Source of the DNA: JAJZOM01 sp046703545
GTDB taxonomy: Archaea; Thermoplasmatota; Thermoplasmata; Thermoplasmatales; Thermoplasmataceae
Direction: 5' to 3'
Assembly: GCA_046703545.1 (NCBI GenBank)
Contig: JBJKSX010000039.1
Coordinates: 1 to 5,867, forward strand
Length of the DNA stretch: 5,867 nt
A program made the translations under genes and the position numbers. Positions 1 to 3,527 of the stretch are shown here, one piece after another; within the stretch, counting starts at the first letter, position 1; each line of letters begins with the position of its first letter. Under the pieces are notes generated by a model that made no database searches, was not told where the DNA came from, and saw only the letters and a list, made by a program, of their open reading frames with translations.

Positions 1-728
1 ACTCCAAAACCACCCCCAAGATCCAGATAGGAGAACTGGATGCCAAGGTCACGTGATACTTCACCAGCCAGATCAAAGAACGCCTTTGATATGTTGTCAA
101 AGTGTTTCCAGTCCAACACATTGGATCCTGCCATCATCTGCATTCCAAAACTCGTGGCCCCCAATTCCTTTGCCCTTGAGTACGCATTATGCACAACGCT
201 GGTGGGAATTCCAAATTTAGTCTTTGGCCCAGCGGTTACAATACCCTTGAATTCTCCTCCCCCTATTCCAGGGTTGACTCTGAACGATACTGTGCCGGGC
301 AAATTGCTGCCGACGAGGTTCATCTGGGCAGTATCATCAAAGTTTATGTTCACACCCATTCTGACCGCTTCCAGTAAATCTTCAGCAGGTGCGTTGTTAG
401 GAGTGTAGGCAATTTCATCTGGCTCAATGCCGGCTTTCATCGCAATCCTTATTTCATCAACCGTTGATGAATCAGCACCGCTCCCTTCCTGCCTCAAGGC
501 AGCAATAACAGCCAGGTTTGGGTTTGCTTTTACGGCATACCTGATGCCAAAGTTTTGGTACCTTGACTTGAAAGCAGCATGTATCCTCCGGTAGTTGTCC
601 CTGATTCTGCTTTCAGAGAGGGCAATGAATGGAGTTCCAATCTTGCTGGCAATTTCTATCAGGTTTGAATCTTCCAGATAAAGTGAACCCTCTCTGTTCT
701 CAAATGGAGGAAATACCACAGGTTTCAT
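1..728 (-). CDS. lysA: Diaminopimelate decarboxylase, N-terminal part (cut by left window edge)
   Basis: This is a PLP-dependent enzyme of the alanine-racemase-fold decarboxylase family. It should convert meso-2,6-diaminopimelate to L-lysine and CO2 in the cytosol, the last step of the DAP route to lysine. The window holds 242 complete codons of a family usually about 400-430 residues long; the C-terminal beta domain lies beyond base 1. Visible motifs are YAVKANP at residues 64-70, with K67 the expected Schiff-base lysine; GSGADSSTVDE at 82-92; FRVNPGI at 149-155; TAGPKTKFGI at 165-174; and the glycine-rich phosphate-binding DLGGGFG at 236-242. The usual G-x-H-x-H-I-G-S segment reads GMQMMAGS (195-202), so both histidines are replaced. 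The start is the ATG read from bases 728-726, just downstream of a TATA box, which fits a leaderless mRNA. It is divergent from the beta-lactamase-like gene. An ornithine or arginine decarboxylase of the same fold is possible but less likely. Confidence 0.9.
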   Translation of the reverse strand, partial: MKPVVFPPFENREGSLYLEDSNLIEIASKIGTPFIALSESRIRDNYRRIHAAFKSRYQNFGIRYAVKANPNLAVIAALRQEGSGADSSTVDEIRIAMKAGIEPDEIAYTPNNAPAEDLLEAVRMGVNINFDDTAQMNLVGSNLPGTVSFRVNPGIGGGEFKGIVTAGPKTKFGIPTSVVHNAYSRAKELGATSFGMQMMAGSNVLDWKHFDNISKAFFDLAGEVSRDLGIQFSYLDLGGGFG

Positions 729-750
729 AATTACAGGACTGTGATGCCTG

Positions 751-762
751 AATTATAATAAA
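751..762 (-). promoter_or_regulatory. TATA box of lysA
   Basis: Read on the minus strand this is TTTATTATAATT, the most A/T-rich stretch of the 105-base divergent intergenic region. Its centre lies about 29 bases ahead of the lysA ATG, and no Shine-Dalgarno lies between. In archaea TBP binds about 26 bases before the transcription start, so transcription should begin at or within a few bases of the ATG. The spacing is seen; the promoter role is inferred. Confidence 0.6.
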
Positions 763-805
763 ATGATTGCAGAGAACTCAAAAAAAGGAGGGCGACAGCA
801 TAAGC

Positions 806-814
806 ACTTTATCC
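806..814 (+). promoter_or_regulatory. Probable TATA box of the beta-lactamase-like gene
   Basis: The stretch ACTTTATCC sits about 24 bases ahead of the GTG start at 834. It nearly matches the ACTTTTATCC ahead of the DUF77 gene on the other strand (3518-3527), at a similar distance from that start. It is a weak TATA match taken alone; the shared sequence and spacing are the support. A purine-rich GGAGGG at 787-792 is about 41 bases from the GTG, too far to be its ribosome binding site. Confidence 0.4.
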
Positions 815-833
815 GCTTCACGCTTCAGCATGT

Positions 834-1595
834 GTGCTACAAGAGACAGAGCTGCAGGAAATTCTAAGAAAATATCAGGACAGGATATCATACGGGACAT
901 ACATTGACTGGAACCCAATGGAATCCCACAATCCCGGGAAAAAAGTGGTTTCTGCAAGCATCATCAAGTGCTTCATCCTGTACTATGTCCTGAAGAACCG
1001 CACCTCTTTCACGGAACAGATTCCTGTTTCTGAATTCTCCCTCACGGAAGATACTGTTCTCAGGTTCTTCGGTGGAAACACCATTAACCTGGAGGCAGCC
1101 CTTGCATTGATGATTTTTGTGAGTGACAACACAGCTGCAAATTATTTCCTGGATTCAATTGGAATGGACAGAATCAACAGATTCCTCATGGACGAAAAAT
1201 TCAACATGACAAGATTCGGCAGGAGGTTCCTTGATTTTGAAGCCAAGAAGAATGGCATGGAAAACGTCACTTCTGTTTCTGACCTGGTTTCCCTGTTTCA
1301 TGGGATACTGGAAGGCAACAGGCTCGACGAGAATTCCGCAAAGCTCTTTGATTCTCTTCTGAAGATGCAATTTGACCGCACAAAACTTGTCTTTTACTAT
1401 CCTGAAACCATCTCAACAGGCAGCAAAACGGGAGTTCTTGACAACGTGTGGAACGATGTCATTTATTTCAGCGAAAAGGGCAAAACCTGCTTTGTGGCCT
1501 TCTTTACTGAAAATGTTCCGGATGTGGACGCAAGGGACCTCCTTGCATCCTATGGGTTCAGGGTGGCAAACAGGTACTTTCCGGGCCTTATCTAA
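834..1595 (+). CDS. Class A beta-lactamase-like serine hydrolase (Beta-lactamase2 type)
   Basis: This 253-residue protein carries the three active-site elements of penicillin-recognising serine enzymes in the right order. They are S42-I-I-K45 (S-x-x-K, nucleophile and general base), S97-D98-N99 inside VSDNTAAN, and K198-T199-G200 inside GSKTG. The spacing matches the class A beta-lactamase fold. The omega-loop E-x-x-L-N of true class A enzymes (Glu166, which activates the deacylating water) is not seen; the region between TRF (126-128) and the helix at about 146 reads FLDFEAKKNGMENVTS instead, as in Beta-lactamase2-family hydrolases of unknown substrate. An esterase or D-aminopeptidase role is therefore as likely as lactamase activity. 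There is no signal peptide or membrane segment, so it should be cytosolic. GTG at 834 is the only usable start after the in-frame stop at 801-803. The stop overlaps that of the convergent S13 gene. Confidence 0.82.
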   Translation: MLQETELQEILRKYQDRISYGTYIDWNPMESHNPGKKVVSASIIKCFILYYVLKNRTSFTEQIPVSEFSLTEDTVLRFFGGNTINLEAALALMIFVSDNTAANYFLDSIGMDRINRFLMDEKFNMTRFGRRFLDFEAKKNGMENVTSVSDLVSLFHGILEGNRLDENSAKLFDSLLKMQFDRTKLVFYYPETISTGSKTGVLDNVWNDVIYFSEKGKTCFVAFFTENVPDVDARDLLASYGFRVANRYFPGLI

Positions 1596-2677
1596 CCGAT
1601 CTTCGCCAGCTCGGCCCTGAGAATGTTGTCCACCTTCTCTGGCAGTGGTCCCGATGACTCCGTGAAATGGTTGATCACTATGCTGAAAGAAGTGCCTGTC
1701 TTGTGTGAGTACCCGGTGAGGCTTGAGCAATATTCAATGGAGCCTGTTTTGGCATTTATGCCGTATTGTCCCAGGTCCGCGAATCTGCTGCTCAATGTTC
1801 CCATGCCTGATGAAGGCAACAGTTTCAGGAAATCGCGGTCCCCTGAGACAGATATCTTGTGAATCAGGCTGGACAGAAAATCAGTGGTGAGAAGATTAAG
1901 CCTGGAAAGTCCTGAACCGTCCAATATCTTGATTTCACCAGTGTCAAGACCAAGTTCTGACATCACACCGTAAACCTTCTTGACGCCACGCCTCCAGGTG
2001 CCCCTGACTCCATCGGTTTTGTAAGGCAGGAGCTTTGTAAGCACCTCGATGGAAAAATTGCAGCTGACGCTTTCAATATGTTTCAGCAGGTCTGCCAACA
2101 CCACGCTGTATGTGTACAACACATCTCCGCCACCAGCCCTGCCGATTCTGTAGTCTGCTTTTCCATTCAGGCCTATGGATTTCCAGAGTGCTTCCGCGAA
2201 AAACCTCAGCTGGTTGCCCACCGGTTTCATCTTCTCCCCATGCGGGTCTGTCAATGAACTGAGAGAGGTTTCATGCCCCGGTGAGCTGCCCTCATTCACT
2301 GAAAATGGTGCAATTTTTGCCTGATACGTGTATTTCCTGTCATCTATCATCCATCCGGGGCCGTATGGAACCTTGTCCATGCAGGATGTATCCAGCACTA
2401 TCTCGTCTATGCCATTACCGGTTGACCTTATCTCCTCTCCGATCTCAATCAGCTTTGGGCCGTCGAGAAGGAATGTTGGGTCCCCGGAAACAAACAAGGA
2501 CTTTCCGCTGACGGAAAAAACGGTCCGAAAAACGTGATCCTTTCCAAGCAATCTGTATGCTGCATATCCGCTGACAACCTTCATGTTTGAAGCTGGCATT
2601 ACGAGTATATCCGAATTCTGGCTTTCCAGTACCCTTCCATCATTGTCCATAAACTGGAAAGAAGTGATTCCCGGCAT
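1592..2677 (-). CDS. S13 family D-alanyl-D-alanine carboxypeptidase homologue (DacB/PBP4 type)
   Basis: In bacteria this family removes the terminal D-Ala from peptidoglycan stem peptides or cuts cross-links. The 361-residue protein keeps the family active site: PASNMK at 28-33 (S30 nucleophile, K33), S205-C206-N207 as the S-x-N element, and K310-T311-G312 inside AKTGS. S13 landmarks are also present: GPGW..DD at 106-113, DGSGLSRLN at 253-261, and the LPSSGMGTLSSR segment at 287-298. It is shorter than PBP4 (about 450-480 residues), and the first S-x-x-K comes only 30 residues from the start. The ATG read from 2677-2675 has no in-frame alternative between it and an upstream stop, and a TATA box sits 25 bases ahead. 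There is therefore no signal peptide, unlike the exported bacterial enzymes. The organism is expected to have no peptidoglycan, so the substrate is unknown; small D-amino-acid peptides are a guess. It is convergent with the beta-lactamase-like gene. Confidence 0.88.
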   Translation of the reverse strand: MPGITSFQFMDNDGRVLESQNSDILVMPASNMKVVSGYAAYRLLGKDHVFRTVFSVSGKSLFVSGDPTFLLDGPKLIEIGEEIRSTGNGIDEIVLDTSCMDKVPYGPGWMIDDRKYTYQAKIAPFSVNEGSSPGHETSLSSLTDPHGEKMKPVGNQLRFFAEALWKSIGLNGKADYRIGRAGGGDVLYTYSVVLADLLKHIESVSCNFSIEVLTKLLPYKTDGVRGTWRRGVKKVYGVMSELGLDTGEIKILDGSGLSRLNLLTTDFLSSLIHKISVSGDRDFLKLLPSSGMGTLSSRFADLGQYGINAKTGSIEYCSSLTGYSHKTGTSFSIVINHFTESSGPLPEKVDNILRAELAKIG

Positions 2678-2697
2678 GCACTGGTGACCAGGAAAAG

Positions 2698-2706
2698 AAT
2701 ATTTAA
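2698..2706 (-). promoter_or_regulatory. TATA box of the S13 peptidase gene
   Basis: On the minus strand this reads TTAAATATT, centred 25 bases ahead of the ATG at 2677, within the 61-base gap after the HAD phosphatase gene. No Shine-Dalgarno is visible. It suggests that the S13 gene has its own promoter and a leaderless transcript instead of depending on read-through from the upstream genes. Confidence 0.6.
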
Positions 2707-2738
2707 TTTTTTATCTGAATCCACTCAGGGCAAGGGAA

Positions 2739-3185
2739 TCAATGCAGAACCTGGATAAACTTCATGCCGTACTTCCTGGCGACTTCGCCGTCCTGATCGT
2801 CCCTGTCCCCGATGTAAACTGAATTGGGAAGGTCGATGTCGTATCTGGACAATGCCTGCTCCACCATTCCTCCCTTCGGTTTCCTGCAGCTGCAGTTTTC
2901 ATCGGGCCTGTGCGGGCACATGAAAATGTCGGCAACATGCACTCCAAGTGATTCAAGTTCCTGCCTGAGCGCATTGTTGAATTCTTCGGCCTCTTCCCTC
3001 GTGAAATATCCCCTGTTGATCCCGGATTGGTTTGTGATTATGAAGACCGGATATCCCTTATCGGCATACTCCCTGACCATCTTCACGGTATCAGCGAACA
3101 CGTAGAGGTCCTTTGGATCGTGGCAGTATGGGCAATCCCTGTTAAGGGTTCCATCCCTGTCAACAAAAATTACTGGTTGTGCCAT
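2739..3185 (-). CDS. HAD-family phosphatase, GmhB/HisB-N-like (heptose bisphosphate phosphatase type)
   Basis: This 148-residue haloacid-dehalogenase phosphatase resembles D-glycero-D-manno-heptose-1,7-bisphosphate 7-phosphatase, a step in making nucleotide-activated heptose for surface glycans, and the histidinol-phosphatase domain of HisB. Motif I is D9-R-D11-G-T-L-N, with D9 the nucleophile and D11 the acid/base. TNQSGINRG at 51-59 carries motif II. The zinc-binding loop has C90-P-H92 and C98-S-C100, then RKPKGGM at 101-107 with the motif III lysine K102, and GDRDDQD at 126-132 is motif IV. The length is 20-40 residues under the usual GmhB. There is no signal peptide, so it is cytosolic. 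An extra C18-P-Y-C21-H22 follows motif I. The gene lies 17 bases after the DUF77 gene, probably in one transcript. Sugar-phosphate substrate specificity is inferred from family only. Confidence 0.88.
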   Translation of the reverse strand: MAQPVIFVDRDGTLNRDCPYCHDPKDLYVFADTVKMVREYADKGYPVFIITNQSGINRGYFTREEAEEFNNALRQELESLGVHVADIFMCPHRPDENCSCRKPKGGMVEQALSRYDIDLPNSVYIGDRDDQDGEVARKYGMKFIQVLH

Positions 3186-3190
3186 TTTTT

Positions 3191-3195
3191 GATCA
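3191..3195 (-). promoter_or_regulatory. Weak ribosome binding site for the HAD phosphatase gene
   Basis: TGATC on the minus strand lies five bases ahead of the ATG at 3185. It could pair with the GATCA part of the archaeal 16S rRNA 3' end. This gene sits inside a transcript behind the DUF77 gene, so unlike the leaderless genes here it needs a binding site. Five bases is a short match, so it is tentative. Confidence 0.3.
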
Positions 3196-3202
3196 TGCCA
3201 AT

Positions 3203-3496
3203 CTACAATTCGCCTATGACTTTCAGTTTCCTTTCCACAGTGTTTTCCACATCCAGCCTGTGGTCAATTCTCACAATTGTTTCCACACGCTGGAATCCCT
3301 CTGCTACCAGAAACTTCTCAGCTCTGGATATTGCGTTGAACAGTTCGTCGATGGATTCAGCCTCTATGACCGTGGCCATGCTGTTGGGGTAGCACTTAAG
3401 GCCGCTCTCTCGAAGTTTTGCTATTGCAGCCTTGACTGTTTCGCCTGCGGAAACTCCTTTGCCTATGGGGTAGAATGTAACGTCAGCAACCAACAT
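3203..3496 (-). CDS. MTH1187-type (DUF77, YkoF-related) thiamine-binding-like protein
   Basis: This is a 97-residue member of the MTH1187/DUF77 family, small ferredoxin-like-fold proteins that form oligomers; relatives such as YkoF bind thiamine or its pyrimidine part. Family hallmarks are MLVADVTFYPIG at the N-terminus, a GETV turn near residue 18, SGLKCYPNSMATVIEA in the middle, and GFQRVETIVRIDHRLD near the C-terminus. It has no signal peptide or membrane helix. The frame stays open upstream into the glycoprotein gene, but homology begins at MLVADV. The ATG at 3496-3494 was chosen because it matches the family start and lies about 27 bases from the centre of a TATA-like box; the ATG at 3508 would add only four residues (MDNH). 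The HAD gene follows after 17 bases. A role in thiamine handling is a family-level guess. Confidence 0.83.
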   Translation of the reverse strand: MLVADVTFYPIGKGVSAGETVKAAIAKLRESGLKCYPNSMATVIEAESIDELFNAISRAEKFLVAEGFQRVETIVRIDHRLDVENTVERKLKVIGEL

Positions 3497-3517
3497 ATGG
3501 TTGTCCATGCTGCCTGT

Positions 3518-3527
3518 GGATAAAAGT
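3518..3527 (-). promoter_or_regulatory. TATA-like box of the DUF77-HAD gene pair, abutting the glycoprotein stop
   Basis: ACTTTTATCC on the minus strand directly follows the TAA stop of the glycoprotein gene (3530-3528). It lies about 27 bases ahead of the ATG at 3496, and nearly matches the ACTTTATCC ahead of the beta-lactamase-like gene. The next upstream bases are the stop codon itself, so the promoter's upstream element must lie inside the glycoprotein coding end. Confidence 0.45.

Noticed and set aside
40..408. Open frame of 122 codons on the plus strand
   Set aside because: It lies antisense inside lysA, whose minus-strand frame has clear PLP-enzyme motifs throughout; this translation shows no recognisable domain.
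779..792. A-run followed by GGAGGG, resembling a strong Shine-Dalgarno
   Set aside because: No start codon lies 4-12 bases downstream, and the GTG at 834 is about 41 bases away; it could be a purine-rich promoter element but nothing supports that.
834..1595. Acquired antibiotic-resistance gene
   Set aside because: The omega-loop glutamate motif and signal peptide of true class A enzymes are missing, and no transposon or integron sequence flanks the gene.
1413..1730. Minus-strand open frame across the ends of the two hydrolase genes
   Set aside because: It overlaps well-supported coding sequence on both sides and its translation has no family features.
2701..2715. T-rich stretch ATTTAATTTTTTATC as a terminator
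   Set aside because: No transcription ending on the plus strand is expected here. On the minus strand it is A-rich, and part of it is better explained as the TATA box of the S13 gene.
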